Shown piece by piece: positions 33,496-42,585 of a stretch of DNA of 64,000 bases. The stretch is taken from the NCBI GenBank assembly GCA_027491235.1, contig JAIXWO010000010.1, positions 62,001 to 126,000 on the forward strand, in the 5' to 3' direction. Made by a program: the position numbers and the translations under genes. The notes under the pieces are model-generated. The model was given only the letters and a program-made list of their open reading frames with translations. It searched no databases and was not told where the DNA came from. The stretch is from Sphingomonadales bacterium (GTDB taxonomy: Bacteria > Pseudomonadota > Alphaproteobacteria > Sphingomonadales > Sphingomonadaceae). The stretch's first letter is position 1. Each line of letters opens with the position of its first letter.

Positions 33496-34149
33496 TTAGG
33501 TGAGCGCAACACGGATAAGCTCTGCCCCAACCGCCACCATCAGTAGCGAGATGAGCGTGTTGAAACGTTCCGCACTCACCCGCTTCACGAGCCGCACCCC
33601 GGCCAAGGTGCTGGCAATGGCGACAGGCAGAAAGACGAGAGTGAGCTGCATATTGGCCCAAGTGAACTGCCCGAGGGCCATATAAGCGGGCACCTTCATC
33701 CAGTTGAGCACCGCAAAGAAGATCGCCGACGTGCCGATGAACACTGTGTGCGGCATCCGCCGCGATAAGGCCCAGATCTGGAAAGGCGGGCCACCGGCAT
33801 GGGCCACCTGACTGGTAAAGCCCGAAACAGCGCCCCAGAACGCGCCCACCCATAAAGGCAGATCGGCCTTGATCGGCAGGCGAAAGCCCCGTTCTCCGGC
33901 GAGGCGATAGCTGCCAAAGGCCACCGCAATCAGCCCGACAAAGGCGCGGACGGCATCAGGCGGCACAATGGTTGCCAGCAGCCAGCCGAGAAACACACCG
34001 ACAATGGCGCCGGGCACCATCAGCTTGAGCGTCGGCATGTCAAAGCTGCGGCGGAACGCCCAGACGCCAACGACATCCTGCACGATCAGTATCGGCAAGA
34101 GCATGGCAGCCGCCGGCACGGGATCCATGACCAACACAAGGATGGGCAT
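33496..34149 (-). CDS. TauE/SafE family permease, N-terminus without conventional start codon
   Basis: From the first ATG, 217 residues with about six membrane segments and the C-terminal V-G-x-R-L-V-K-R-V motif of TauE/SafE (DUF81) transporters, which are thought to export or import sulfur-containing anions such as sulfite or organosulfonates. The protein-like sequence continues upstream of this ATG for about 30 codons, including the family's conserved G-I-A-K-G-G-F-A-G segment. No ATG, GTG or TTG occurs in that frame before the TGA of the SURF1 gene at 34249-34251. Either a rare codon (ACG at 34237-34239 or similar) starts it, or the gene has lost its first membrane helix. Substrate unknown. 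Confidence 0.75.
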   Translation of the reverse strand: MPILVLVMDPVPAAAMLLPILIVQDVVGVWAFRRSFDMPTLKLMVPGAIVGVFLGWLLATIVPPDAVRAFVGLIAVAFGSYRLAGERGFRLPIKADLPLWVGAFWGAVSGFTSQVAHAGGPPFQIWALSRRMPHTVFIGTSAIFFAVLNWMKVPAYMALGQFTWANMQLTLVFLPVAIASTLAGVRLVKRVSAERFNTLISLLMVAVGAELIRVALT

Positions 34150-34248
34150 TGACGCCGCACCCAGCCCTGCAAAGCCGCCCTTGGCGATGCCGACAAGAAT
34201 GACAGCAATCGACGCGACGATGAAAAAGACGGGGTCCGTGCGGCAGGT

Positions 34249-34872
34249 TCAACCCGCGCGCATCCGGCGGCGGAGTGCGAGAACATAGATCAGGGCCGCC
34301 ACGCCTGCGAACAGGAACCATTGGACGGCGTAAGCGAGGTGATTATTGGGCACCTCATCCGGCGATGGCGGGGCACTGGCCTCTAACCCCGGCGCGGGAG
34401 TGTCTGACACCAGCATCGGCCGCAGCACCTCTTGCTCACCACCCAGCTTGCTGAACAGGCTCTGGTGGCTCGGTTCTGTCGTAACGCGACCGCGCACAAG
34501 ACCGCCACCCCAATTGGGCTTCAGCTTCGGGTTGCGGGTCACGCCCATATCGGCAAGCAGGCCAGGCCCTTCGGCACCGGTGCTGCACTCCGCAATCCAG
34601 CGATAGCCGCCCCCGCCCTTGACGGATCGGCCCACTTCGGTCCGCCAGCCGGTGACTTTAACGCACATCGCCGATGACAAACGGAACAGCAGGGCATCAG
34701 GCACCGGCCCCTTGGGCTGATAGGCGGCAGCTTCCCTCTGCATATTCGCCGCAAATAAGGCGATCTGCCCCGCCTTTTCTGCGCGACGGTCCAACTGCCA
34801 GAAGCCGAGCGCAATCATCACTGCACAGGCGATCGACACCACAAGGGTCGGAAGAACCGGGATGCGCGTCAA
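34249..34872 (-). CDS. SURF1 family cytochrome oxidase assembly protein
   Basis: A 207-residue Surf1 protein with the two-membrane-helix layout: one near residues 7-25 (V-L-P-T-L-V-V-S-I-A-C) followed by G-F-W-Q-L-D-R-R, and one near the C-terminus (W-F-L-F-A-G-V-A-A-L-I-Y-V). Surf1 delivers heme a to subunit I of aa3 oxidases. Sits within the oxidase operon, four bases overlapping the DUF983 gene upstream and directly before the permease. Confidence 0.9.
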   Translation of the reverse strand: MTRIPVLPTLVVSIACAVMIALGFWQLDRRAEKAGQIALFAANMQREAAAYQPKGPVPDALLFRLSSAMCVKVTGWRTEVGRSVKGGGGYRWIAECSTGAEGPGLLADMGVTRNPKLKPNWGGGLVRGRVTTEPSHQSLFSKLGGEQEVLRPMLVSDTPAPGLEASAPPSPDEVPNNHLAYAVQWFLFAGVAALIYVLALRRRMRAG

Positions 34873-35237
34873 AGAACCAGCCGCCCTTCGCGCGCCCGGT
34901 TGCGATATTCAAGAATGAGCAGCGCGCCCTTGGCCAGCCGCAGCAGCCCAATGACCAGCCCAGCCGTTACCGGCAACCAGATGAGGATATGCACCCAAAA
35001 GGGCGGCTCGGCGGAAAGTTCCAGCAGGACCGCACCAAGAGTGACGATGGCGCCGACAATCATGATGAGGAAGGCGGCAGGCCCATCCCCAACATTGAAC
35101 TGGGTAAAGTCCAGATTACAGGTCGCGCACCTGTCTGAAAAGCGAACGGCGCCCACGAACAGAGTCGGGGCGCCGCAGCGTGGGCAAAGCCCCTTTAACG
35201 ACGCTTGGGTCGTATCCGGGGCCTGCCAGTCAGTCAT
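34869..35237 (-). CDS. DUF983 family membrane protein
   Basis: A 122-residue protein with two C-x-x-C pairs at the start (G-L-C-P-R-C-G and R-C-A-T-C-N, a zinc-ribbon-like module) and two membrane segments. DUF983 is regularly found in alphaproteobacterial cytochrome oxidase operons between ctaE and SURF1 and is assumed to help oxidase assembly. I chose the ATG at 35237 (M-T-D-W-Q-A) because upstream in-frame sequence lacks family character. Confidence 0.88.
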   Translation of the reverse strand: MTDWQAPDTTQASLKGLCPRCGAPTLFVGAVRFSDRCATCNLDFTQFNVGDGPAAFLIMIVGAIVTLGAVLLELSAEPPFWVHILIWLPVTAGLVIGLLRLAKGALLILEYRNRAREGRLVL

Positions 35238-35241
35238 CAGA

Positions 35242-36162
35242 TCAGCCGTGGACTGGCGCGCCCCAGCCGCCCCAAACGTAAACGGCGACAAAGAGGAACA
35301 ACCACACCACGTCAACGAAGTGCCAGTACCAAGCGGCAGCTTCGAAGCCGAAGTGCTGACGCGGGGTGAAATGGCCCTTGTACGACCGCACGAGGCAGAC
35401 GATCAGGAAGATCGTGCCGACGAACACGTGGAAGCCGTGGAAGCCGGTCGCCATGTAGAAGGCCGAGCTGTAGTTCAGGCCCGCGAAGGCGAACGGTGCA
35501 ACCGCATACTCATAGATCTGGATCGACGAGAAGAGCAGGCCGAGTGCGATCGTGATCCACAGGCCCTTCTTCAGATTGTCGTTTTCACCAACGCCAATCA
35601 CGCCCCACAAGCCGGTGAGCTTGCCGCCGCGTTCATTGCTGATGAGCGCGTGATGCGCCCAGGTCACCGTCGTGCCCGAGCAGAGCAGGATGAGCGTGTT
35701 GAGCAGCGGGAAGCCAAAGGCATCAATGACTTCAAGGCCCTTGGCGGGGAACTGGCCTGCAGCCTGCGTCACAGAATTCGGACCAGCAATGATCTCAACG
35801 GCGCCGTCCACAACCTGAAGCGGCACGGGGAACAACGAGAAGTCGAAAAACGCCCAGAACCAGCCGACAAAGAACATGACTTCAGAGGCAATGAATAGGA
35901 TCATGCCGTAGCGCAGATGGAGCTGCACCACCGGCGTGTGATCACCGCTTTGGGCTTCCTTCACAACATCCGACCACCAAGCGTAGAAGGTGTAGAGGAT
36001 GCCGATCCAGCCAATGCTGGACACGATGCCACCATAAGGCATCTCATGCATCCACATGACCAACCCGCCAAAGGCGAGGAGCGCCGACATTGACCCGACA
36101 AAGGGGTGAATGCTGGGCGGTAGGATATGGTAGTCGTGGTTCTTTGCGCCTGCCATCGTCAA
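35242..36162 (-). CDS. ctaE: cytochrome c oxidase subunit III
   Basis: A 306-residue subunit III with seven predicted helices. The family elements W-W-x-D-V (about residue 63), the conserved E-x-M-F-F-x-G-W-F-W-A-F-F (about 93-105), and G-F-H-G-F-H-V plus W-Y-W-H-F-V-D-V-V-W-L-F-L-F near the C-terminus are clear. Start codon ATG 36162 or the second Met two codons in. It lies between cox11 and DUF983 in the oxidase operon. Confidence 0.96.
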   Translation of the reverse strand: MTMAGAKNHDYHILPPSIHPFVGSMSALLAFGGLVMWMHEMPYGGIVSSIGWIGILYTFYAWWSDVVKEAQSGDHTPVVQLHLRYGMILFIASEVMFFVGWFWAFFDFSLFPVPLQVVDGAVEIIAGPNSVTQAAGQFPAKGLEVIDAFGFPLLNTLILLCSGTTVTWAHHALISNERGGKLTGLWGVIGVGENDNLKKGLWITIALGLLFSSIQIYEYAVAPFAFAGLNYSSAFYMATGFHGFHVFVGTIFLIVCLVRSYKGHFTPRQHFGFEAAAWYWHFVDVVWLFLFVAVYVWGGWGAPVHG

Positions 36163-36189
36163 TGCTTTCCCTGTGAATTCGAAAATCGC

Positions 36190-36732
36190 TTAGCTTTGGT
36201 TTTTCGCCTCGTCCACCGGATAGAAGGTGTAACTGAGCGTGATTTCTTCAACATCCCTTGCCGCCGGGTCCTTCAGGATCGCCGGATCGACGTAAAAGAC
36301 GACCGGCATCCGCACCTGCTGGCCCGGTTGCAACGTCTGCTCGGTGAAGCAGAAACACTGGATTTTGGTGAAGTATTTGCCGGCCTGATTGGGCGTCACG
36401 TTGAAGGTCGCGGTGCCCTTGACGGGCTTGTCAGACAGGTTTTTCGCCACATAAAAGGCAATTTCCTGTTCCCCGACCTTCACAACCTCACGGTTCACTT
36501 CCTGATGGAATTTCCACGGCAGGCTAGGGCTATGGTTGGCATCAAAGCGCACCGACATGGTTTGCCCGGCCACAGCGCCCGGTGCGGAGCCGCCAATTGC
36601 CTTTTGCGTCGTCCCGGCGAAGCCCGTTACCTGACAGAACAGCCGGTAAAGCGGCACACTCGCATAGCCGACTCCGGCCATCGTCACCGCCAGCGTCGTG
36701 GCCAGCATGCCTGTCCGTAAAGTCGCGTTCAT
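36190..36732 (-). CDS. cytochrome c oxidase assembly protein CtaG/Cox11
   Basis: A 180-residue Cox11-type protein with one N-terminal membrane helix (residues about 8-25) and a periplasmic copper domain. The copper-binding C-F-C-F motif lies in Q-C-F-C-F-T-E. It inserts Cu into the CuB centre of subunit I. The ATG at 36732 overlaps the TAA of the small upstream gene in a TAATG arrangement. Named CtaG in alphaproteobacteria (Cox11 homologue). Confidence 0.93.
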   Translation of the reverse strand: MNATLRTGMLATTLAVTMAGVGYASVPLYRLFCQVTGFAGTTQKAIGGSAPGAVAGQTMSVRFDANHSPSLPWKFHQEVNREVVKVGEQEIAFYVAKNLSDKPVKGTATFNVTPNQAGKYFTKIQCFCFTEQTLQPGQQVRMPVVFYVDPAILKDPAARDVEEITLSYTFYPVDEAKNQS

Positions 36733-36848
36733 TACCCAATCCTCGCCAGAGTGATGAAGTAGAACAACAGGCACATGCCAACCAGCAGCACTGCCGTCAC
36801 GATTGAGCGCTGTTGCCGGCGCCGGTTAAATTCGTCTTGGTCGCTCAT
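36732..36848 (-). CDS. small single-helix protein of the oxidase operon (CoxF-like)
   Basis: A 38-residue open frame between ctaB and cox11 that overlaps both by a few bases (ATGA with ctaB, TAATG with cox11). It has a basic Arg/Gln-rich N-terminus (N-R-R-R-Q-Q-R) and one membrane helix (residues about 16-35). Position, size and tight overlaps match the CoxF-like small proteins in other alphaproteobacterial oxidase operons. The open reading frame is short, but coupling on both sides supports it being real. Its function is unknown; oxidase assembly is likely. Confidence 0.75.
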   Translation of the reverse strand: MSDQDEFNRRRQQRSIVTAVLLVGMCLLFYFITLARIG

Positions 36849-37756
36849 GCCAATACCATACGGTCCACCGCGACCGCCCCAAAGAGGACAAAGAGATAGA
36901 CGATCGAAAAGGCGAACAAGGCCTTTTCTGGCGCCATCGAATCGCCTTCCCGCGTGGAGCGGAAGGCGACACGTGCGGACAATAGCAGAAACACAACGGA
37001 CAGCAGGATGGCCGTAATGCCATAAATCAACCCGAGCATCCCCAATGCGAAGGGAGCAATGGCGCAGGCGACCATAGGCAAGGTGTAGAGCAGCACCTGC
37101 GTGCGGGTCGTTTTCTCCCCGGCCACAACCGGCAGCATCGGGACGCCGGCATTGGCGTAATCGGTCTTCACAAACAGCGCCAAGGCCCAGAAATGCGGCG
37201 GCGTCCAAAGGAAAATGATGCCGAACAGCAGGATCGGAAGCAGGCTCATATCGCCCGTTGCCGCCGCCCAGCCGATCATCGGCGGGAAAGCCCCTGCCGC
37301 GCCGCCAATGACGATGTTCTGCGGTGTCCGGCGCTTGAGCCAGACCGTGTAGACGAGCACGTAGAACAGAATCGACGCAGCAAGGATGGCGGCTGCAAAC
37401 CAATTGGTCGCCACACCCAGCGTCAGCACCGAAAAGAAAGAGAGGCCAACGCCAAAATGCAGCGCGGATTGGCGGTCCATACGGCCAGCCGGAAGCGGAC
37501 GGTCTTGTGTGCGCTTCATCAGCGCATCGATATCGGACTCATACCATTGGTTGAGCGCACCTGCGGCACCTGCGCCAAGCGCAATGCACAGAACAGCGGT
37601 AAAAGCGAGGACGGGATGGATGTGCACAGGCGCAGCAATCAGCCCGCACAGCCCCGTAAACACCACGAGCGACATGACCCGGGGCTTGGTCAGCGCGAGG
37701 AAATCGCGCCAATCCGCCGGGAGGGTCTGTGTGTTGATCACGCTCAGGCTTGTCAT
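36845..37756 (-). CDS. ctaB: protoheme IX farnesyltransferase (heme o synthase)
   Basis: A 303-residue UbiA-superfamily prenyltransferase with about nine helices. The first Asp-rich motif N-Q-W-Y-E-S-D-I-D (near residues 88-96) and the later membrane-embedded loops are typical. It farnesylates heme b to heme o for heme a synthesis. It starts 129 bases after the ctaD stop; that gap contains two hairpins. Confidence 0.95.
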   Translation of the reverse strand: MTSLSVINTQTLPADWRDFLALTKPRVMSLVVFTGLCGLIAAPVHIHPVLAFTAVLCIALGAGAAGALNQWYESDIDALMKRTQDRPLPAGRMDRQSALHFGVGLSFFSVLTLGVATNWFAAAILAASILFYVLVYTVWLKRRTPQNIVIGGAAGAFPPMIGWAAATGDMSLLPILLFGIIFLWTPPHFWALALFVKTDYANAGVPMLPVVAGEKTTRTQVLLYTLPMVACAIAPFALGMLGLIYGITAILLSVVFLLLSARVAFRSTREGDSMAPEKALFAFSIVYLFVLFGAVAVDRMVLA

Positions 37757-37885
37757 AAGCTCTTAACGCTGTTTCCAGCCTTCATACCAGCGCCCGGTCT
37801 GCCTTTAAGAGCAGACCGGGCCACCGGATGTTTCAGTTAAGACCAGAGGAACGGGCCATGCTGCACCTCTGGTCGATCTTGCCCT
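37757..37885 (-). other. intergenic spacer between ctaD and ctaB with two hairpins
   Basis: Two perfect inverted repeats lie here: 37792-37802 with 37811-37821 (11-base stem, 8-base loop) and 37841-37849 with 37866-37874 (9-base stem, 16-base loop). Neither is followed by a T run on the reverse strand. They could process or attenuate the transcript between the oxidase structural genes and the assembly genes. Confidence 0.7.
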
Positions 37886-39553
37886 TTAGTCGATCTTAGG
37901 CAGTGTTTCGAACTGGTGGAACGGCGGCGGGCTGGACAGGGTCCATTCGAGCGTCGTCGCGCCTTCGCCCCAGTAATTTCCTTCCGCCTTACGTCCAGCG
38001 AGGAACGCATAGGCAATGTTGACGAAGAAGATCACCATCGAGCCAGCCATGATGGCATAGCCGATTGAGGCAATTTCGTTCCAGTAGGCAAAGGCGTCCG
38101 GATAATCCGGATAACGCCGCGGCATGCCCTGCAACCCGAGGAAGTGCATCGGGAAGAAGATGATGTTCACGCCGAGGAAGAACACCCAGAAGTGGAGGTG
38201 GCCCAGGAACTCATTGAGGTGACGGCCGCTCATCTTCGCGAACCAGTAGGTGAAGCCCGCGAAGAGCGAGAACACCGCACCCAGCGAAAGAACGTAGTGG
38301 AAGTGCGCCACAACATAATAGGTGTCGTGCATGTAGTTATCGACGCCGCCATTGGCGAGGACAACGCCCGTCACGCCACCAACGGTGAACATGAAGATGA
38401 AGCCGAGTGACCAGACCATCGGCACGGTAAAGCGGATGGAGCCACCCCACATTGTCGCGATCCAGGAGAAGATCTTAATGCCGGTCGGCACCGCGATGAC
38501 CATGGTGGCCGCCGTGAAATACATCTTCGTGTTCACATCGAGACCGGTTGTGAACATGTGGTGTGCCCACACGACAAAGCCGACAACGCCAATCGCGACC
38601 ATGGCATAGGCCATGCCGAGATAGCCGAAGATCGGCTTTTTCGAGAAGGTCGAGATGATCTGGCTGACGATGCCGAAGCCCGGCAAGATCATGATGTACA
38701 CTTCAGGGTGACCGAAGAACCAGAACAGGTGCTGATAGAGAACAGGGTCCCCACCGCCGGCCGGATCAAAGAAGGTCGTACCGAAGTTACGGTCCGTCAG
38801 CAGCATGGTGATGGCGGCAGCCAGAACCGGCAGAGCCAACAAAAGCAGGAACGCCGTGACCAGAACCGACCAGACAAACAGCGGCATCTTGTGCAGCGTC
38901 ATGCCCGGGGCACGCATGTTGAAGATGGTGGTGATGAAGTTGATCGCGCCCATGATCGAGCTTGCGCCCGCCAGATGGAGCGAGAAGATCGCCATGTCGA
39001 CGGCAGGCCCCTGCGACCCGTAGGTCGAAAGCGGTGCGTAGACCGTCCAACCGGTACCGGCGCCAAGACCCGTGCCGCCGGGTACGAAGGCCGACCCAAG
39101 CAGCAGGATGAAGGCAGGAACCAGCAACCAGAACGACACGTTGTTCATACGCGGGAACGCCATGTCCGGCGCACCGATCATGATCGGAATGAACCAGTTA
39201 CCAAAGCCACCGATGAGCGCTGGCATGACCATGAAGAACACCATGATGAGGCCGTGCGCGGTGATGAGCACGTTCCACAAATGGTAGGCCTGATCAATGC
39301 TGGCGCCTTCGCCTTCCACCATGGCAGCCCAGGTGGTCAGATATTGGATACCCGGCTGTGCGAGCTCAGCACGCATCAGGCCGGAGATGCCGCCCCCGAT
39401 GATCCCCGCCAGAATTGCGAAGATCAGATAAAGGGTGCCAATATCCTTGTGGTTGGTTGACATGAACCAACGGGCAAAGAAGCCCGGATGATGGTCCGCG
39501 TCGTGATGATCATGTGCGTGATCGTGCGTTGCAGCAACGGTGGTCATTGTCAT
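37886..39553 (-). CDS. ctaD: cytochrome c oxidase subunit I
   Basis: A 555-residue subunit I of an aa3-type oxidase. The catalytic-core signatures are visible: G-H-P-E-V-Y-I with the CuB histidine and its cross-linked tyrosine, V-W-A-H-H-M-F with two further CuB histidines, and H-F-H-Y-V-L-S with the heme a and a3 ligands. The N-terminus is His/Asp-rich ([13 protein letters not shown]), as in many alphaproteobacteria. It overlaps the upstream ctaC stop in a TAATG arrangement. Confidence 0.97.
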   Translation of the reverse strand: MTMTTVAATHDHAHDHHDADHHPGFFARWFMSTNHKDIGTLYLIFAILAGIIGGGISGLMRAELAQPGIQYLTTWAAMVEGEGASIDQAYHLWNVLITAHGLIMVFFMVMPALIGGFGNWFIPIMIGAPDMAFPRMNNVSFWLLVPAFILLLGSAFVPGGTGLGAGTGWTVYAPLSTYGSQGPAVDMAIFSLHLAGASSIMGAINFITTIFNMRAPGMTLHKMPLFVWSVLVTAFLLLLALPVLAAAITMLLTDRNFGTTFFDPAGGGDPVLYQHLFWFFGHPEVYIMILPGFGIVSQIISTFSKKPIFGYLGMAYAMVAIGVVGFVVWAHHMFTTGLDVNTKMYFTAATMVIAVPTGIKIFSWIATMWGGSIRFTVPMVWSLGFIFMFTVGGVTGVVLANGGVDNYMHDTYYVVAHFHYVLSLGAVFSLFAGFTYWFAKMSGRHLNEFLGHLHFWVFFLGVNIIFFPMHFLGLQGMPRRYPDYPDAFAYWNEIASIGYAIMAGSMVIFFVNIAYAFLAGRKAEGNYWGEGATTLEWTLSSPPPFHQFETLPKID

Positions 39554-40626
39554 TACGCCTTGGTGTTGGCGGCCGGAGCAGCCGGAGCAGTTTCGTTTGC
39601 GCCTTCGGCCGGAGCCGCCGCAGGTGCGGCAGCCGGCGTTACGGCAGGTGCAGGAGTGGCAGCGGGAGCGGCGACGGCTTCAGCGCCAGGCATCTTGCCG
39701 CCCTTGGCCGCGACCCATTTCGCGAAGTTTTCCTTAGACACGACTTCAACCGCAATCGGCATGAAGGCATGGCGCGCGCCACAAAGTTCGGAACACTGGC
39801 CGTAATAGAGGCCTTCCTTTTCGACCTTGAACGTCACTTCGTTCAGGCGGCCGGGAACAGCGTCCATCTTCGTCCAGAAGGCCGGAACCGCGAAGGAGTG
39901 GATCACGTCTTCCGACGTCACAATCGCCTTGATCTCGGTGCCGACGGGCACAACGAGACGGTTGTCGACAGCCAGTAGACGGGGCTCACCACGCTTGGCA
40001 GCTTCAGCATCGGTCAGCATGTTGGACACGATTTCAAAGTCGCCATGGTCTGGATACTGATAGCTCCAATACCATTGATGGCCGATAACCTTAATCGTCA
40101 CCGCATCCTTGCCGGCCGGCTTATACTGCGCGGCAAGCAGGCTGATCGACGGAATAGCGATCACCACGAGGATGATCACGGGGATCAGCGTCCAGGCGAT
40201 TTCGATGAGCGTGTTGTGGCTCGTCTTTGACGCAACGGGGTTGGCCGCACGACGATAGCGCACGATCACCCAAAGCAGGAGACCGAGAACGAACAGCGAG
40301 ATAACCGTGATAACCGGAAGGAGGATCGCATCATGAAACCATTGTGCGCGCTCCCCATTCACCGTCACCTGCGGCTGGATGCCAAGTTTACCGTTGACCG
40401 GTTGGCCAATGCCATCGACGGGCACGAGCGCCATCGGGGCTTCCGGCTTGGCTTGATCGGCAGCAGGTGTTGCAGCAGCGCTATCCGCCGTAGGGGCGGG
40501 GGCAGCGGCAACAGGCGCAGGCGCGGCGGCGACCGGCGCAGGTGCAGCCGGGGTTCCTTGCGCCATCGCAACAGCCGGTGCCAACACCAAACCGATTGCG
40601 AATAGGGCAGATCTCAGCTTGTTCAT
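39553..40626 (-). CDS. ctaC: cytochrome c oxidase subunit II
   Basis: A 357-residue subunit II with signal peptide, two membrane helices and the CuA domain; the [12 protein letters not shown] motif holds the CuA ligands. After the signal peptide comes an Ala/Pro repeat region (A-P-A-P-V-A-A type), and the C-terminus has a second Ala/Pro-rich tail of about 45 residues. I chose ATG 40626; ATG 40641 and an upstream codon at 40665 are alternatives. It heads the operon and lies divergent from pyrE. Confidence 0.95.
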   Translation of the reverse strand: MNKLRSALFAIGLVLAPAVAMAQGTPAAPAPVAAAPAPVAAAPAPTADSAAATPAADQAKPEAPMALVPVDGIGQPVNGKLGIQPQVTVNGERAQWFHDAILLPVITVISLFVLGLLLWVIVRYRRAANPVASKTSHNTLIEIAWTLIPVIILVVIAIPSISLLAAQYKPAGKDAVTIKVIGHQWYWSYQYPDHGDFEIVSNMLTDAEAAKRGEPRLLAVDNRLVVPVGTEIKAIVTSEDVIHSFAVPAFWTKMDAVPGRLNEVTFKVEKEGLYYGQCSELCGARHAFMPIAVEVVSKENFAKWVAAKGGKMPGAEAVAAPAATPAPAVTPAAAPAAAPAEGANETAPAAPAANTKA

Positions 40627-40844
40627 TACCTGTTTTTCCATGTTGCGGCCCGGAATTCCGGGCAAAAAAGGCTTTGGCGACTATTCTTATCGAGACGCTT
40701 GGCTGCGGCCTATACGCACGAAACATATGAGGCTCAAGCGATTCAAGCGGCATTTTTCACACAGCATTGCAGGCTTTGTCTACCATCCCTAATGGACGGG
40801 TTTGCAAGACATATAGCAGTCAGCGAAGGGCAACTTCTCCCGTT

Positions 40845-41435
40845 ATGATGACAGACGACGATATCCTCAACGAATTCCGTGCCGCCGAAGCTTTGCTCGA
40901 AGGGCATTTTATCCTGTCTTCCGGCCTGCGGAGCCCTAGGTATCTGCAATGTGCCCGCGTTCTGATGAACCCGGCCCGCGCCGCGCGTCTCGCTGATGAA
41001 GCGGCCCGTCGCCTGCCCGATAACATCCGCAACGCCATCGACGTCGTCGTCTCGCCCGCCATGGGCGGCATCATCATCGGTCATGAGATGGGCCGCGCCT
41101 TGAACAAGGATGCGCTGTTCCTCGAACGCCCCGATGGCGTGTTCGGCCTGCGCCGCGGCTTCCGGCTGGAGCCGGGCCAGAAAGTGCTGATGGTCGAAGA
41201 CGTGGTGACAACGGGCCTGTCCTCCCGGGAGGCCATCGAGGCCGTGAAGCGCGAAGGCGGGGAAGTCATTGCCGAGGCGTCGCTCGTCGACAGGTCCAAT
41301 GGTTCGGTCGATCTTGGGGTTCCCTTCTTCCCGCTGATCCGATTGGATGTGGCCACTTATGATGCCGACAAACTTCCCCCCGACCTTGCGGCGATCCCGG
41401 CCGTGAAGCCCGGCAGCCGGAAGGCAGACGCTTGA
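40845..41435 (+). CDS. pyrE: orotate phosphoribosyltransferase
   Basis: A 196-residue enzyme that makes orotidine 5'-phosphate from orotate and PRPP. The PRPP loop [11 protein letters not shown] (about residues 118-128) and [12 protein letters not shown] near residues 20-31 are diagnostic. I place the start at ATG 40845, with ATG 40848 equally possible. The first gene of pyrE-pdxJ-acpS-lepB; overlap with pdxJ is four bases. Confidence 0.95.
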   Translation: MMTDDDILNEFRAAEALLEGHFILSSGLRSPRYLQCARVLMNPARAARLADEAARRLPDNIRNAIDVVVSPAMGGIIIGHEMGRALNKDALFLERPDGVFGLRRGFRLEPGQKVLMVEDVVTTGLSSREAIEAVKREGGEVIAEASLVDRSNGSVDLGVPFFPLIRLDVATYDADKLPPDLAAIPAVKPGSRKADA

Positions 41436-42163
41436 CGCCTCACCTGCGCCTCGGCGTCAATATTGATCACGTCGCGACCATCCGGAATGCGCGCGGCGGA
41501 GACCATCCTGATCCATGGCGCGCGGTGCAGGTCGTCGAAGCGGCAGGCGGAGACGGCATCACCGTCCATCTGCGCGAGGACCGGCGCCATATCCGCGATG
41601 GTGATCTCGACACGCTGATGGCCAACACGACCTTGCCCATTAATCTGGAGATGGCGGCGACCGAGGAGATGCTGGCCATCGCCCTGCGCCACAAACCCCA
41701 TGCCGCCTGTATCGTGCCTGAAAAGCGCGAAGAGCGGACGACCGAGGGCGGTCTGGATGCGGCTGGCCTCCACAACCAACTCGCCCCCATGGTTACGCGG
41801 CTGACAGACGCGGGCATCCGCGTGAGCCTATTCATCGAACCTGATGCCCGCCAGATCGACGCAGCCATTCAGTTGCGCGCACCGGTCGTTGAGCTGCACA
41901 CTGGTCGCTACGCGCACTGTGAAGGTGAGGAACGGGCGACCGAACTGCGCCGCATTGCCGATGCGGCTGCCCTCGCGGCCCGCAATGGCATTGAACCGCA
42001 CGCCGGCCATGGGCTGACCTTCGACAATGTCGGGCCAATTGCCGCCATCCCGCAAATTGCGGAGCTCAACATTGGCCACTTCCTCATCGGTGAGGCCATC
42101 TTCATCGGGCTGGACGCCAGCATCCGCGAAATGCGCGCGCGGATGGACGCGGCGCGGGGCTGA
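41432..42163 (+). CDS. pdxJ: pyridoxine 5'-phosphate synthase
   Basis: A 243-residue TIM-barrel enzyme that condenses deoxyxylulose phosphate with 3-amino-2-oxopropyl phosphate to pyridoxine phosphate. N-terminal [16 protein letters not shown], the H-L-R-E-D-R-R-H-I segment, L-F-I-E-P-D and H-A-G-H-G-L-T are all family hallmarks. ATGA-type overlap with pyrE and six bases to acpS; pdxJ-acpS is a widely conserved pair. Confidence 0.96.
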   Translation: MTPHLRLGVNIDHVATIRNARGGDHPDPWRAVQVVEAAGGDGITVHLREDRRHIRDGDLDTLMANTTLPINLEMAATEEMLAIALRHKPHAACIVPEKREERTTEGGLDAAGLHNQLAPMVTRLTDAGIRVSLFIEPDARQIDAAIQLRAPVVELHTGRYAHCEGEERATELRRIADAAALAARNGIEPHAGHGLTFDNVGPIAAIPQIAELNIGHFLIGEAIFIGLDASIREMRARMDAARG

Positions 42164-42169
42164 TCGCGC

Positions 42170-42583
42170 ATGATCGTCGGCCTCGGCTCTGACCTCTGCA
42201 ATATTGAGCGGATCCAGAAGTCGCTCGACCGCTTTGGGGAGCGGTTCACCAACCGCGTCTTTACCGATGTCGAACGTGCCAAAGCCGCGCGCCGTCCGTT
42301 CACGCAGGCGGGCACCTATGCCAAGCGCTTTGCCGCCAAAGAGGCGTTCTCCAAAGCCGTGGGCACCGGCTTCAAGCGCGGTGTGTTCATGAAGGACATT
42401 GGCGTCGTCAATGCCCCTTCCGGCGCGCCGACGCTGGCCTTGTCCGGCGGCGCCAAAGCCGCGCTCGACGCCCTTGTGCCAGAGGGCTATGAGGCGCGCA
42501 TTCATCTTACGCTCACCGACGATCATCCATGGGCGCAGGCCTTTGTCATTATTGAAGCCCTGCCTCTCCCGAAAGCCTCCTGA
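42170..42583 (+). CDS. acpS: holo-[acyl-carrier-protein] synthase
   Basis: A 137-residue 4'-phosphopantetheinyl transferase. The Mg ligand Asp8 is in G-L-G-S-D-L-C and the second motif [12 protein letters not shown] carries the Glu. It would modify the AcpP encoded at 59919. Follows pdxJ by six bases and precedes lepB by two. Confidence 0.95.
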   Translation: MIVGLGSDLCNIERIQKSLDRFGERFTNRVFTDVERAKAARRPFTQAGTYAKRFAAKEAFSKAVGTGFKRGVFMKDIGVVNAPSGAPTLALSGGAKAALDALVPEGYEARIHLTLTDDHPWAQAFVIIEALPLPKAS

Positions 42584-42585
42584 CC

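Noticed and set aside
33496-34149. TauE/SafE gene as a pseudogene
   Set aside because: No internal stop or frameshift is seen, and the frame continues with family-like sequence up to the SURF1 stop; only the start codon is in doubt.
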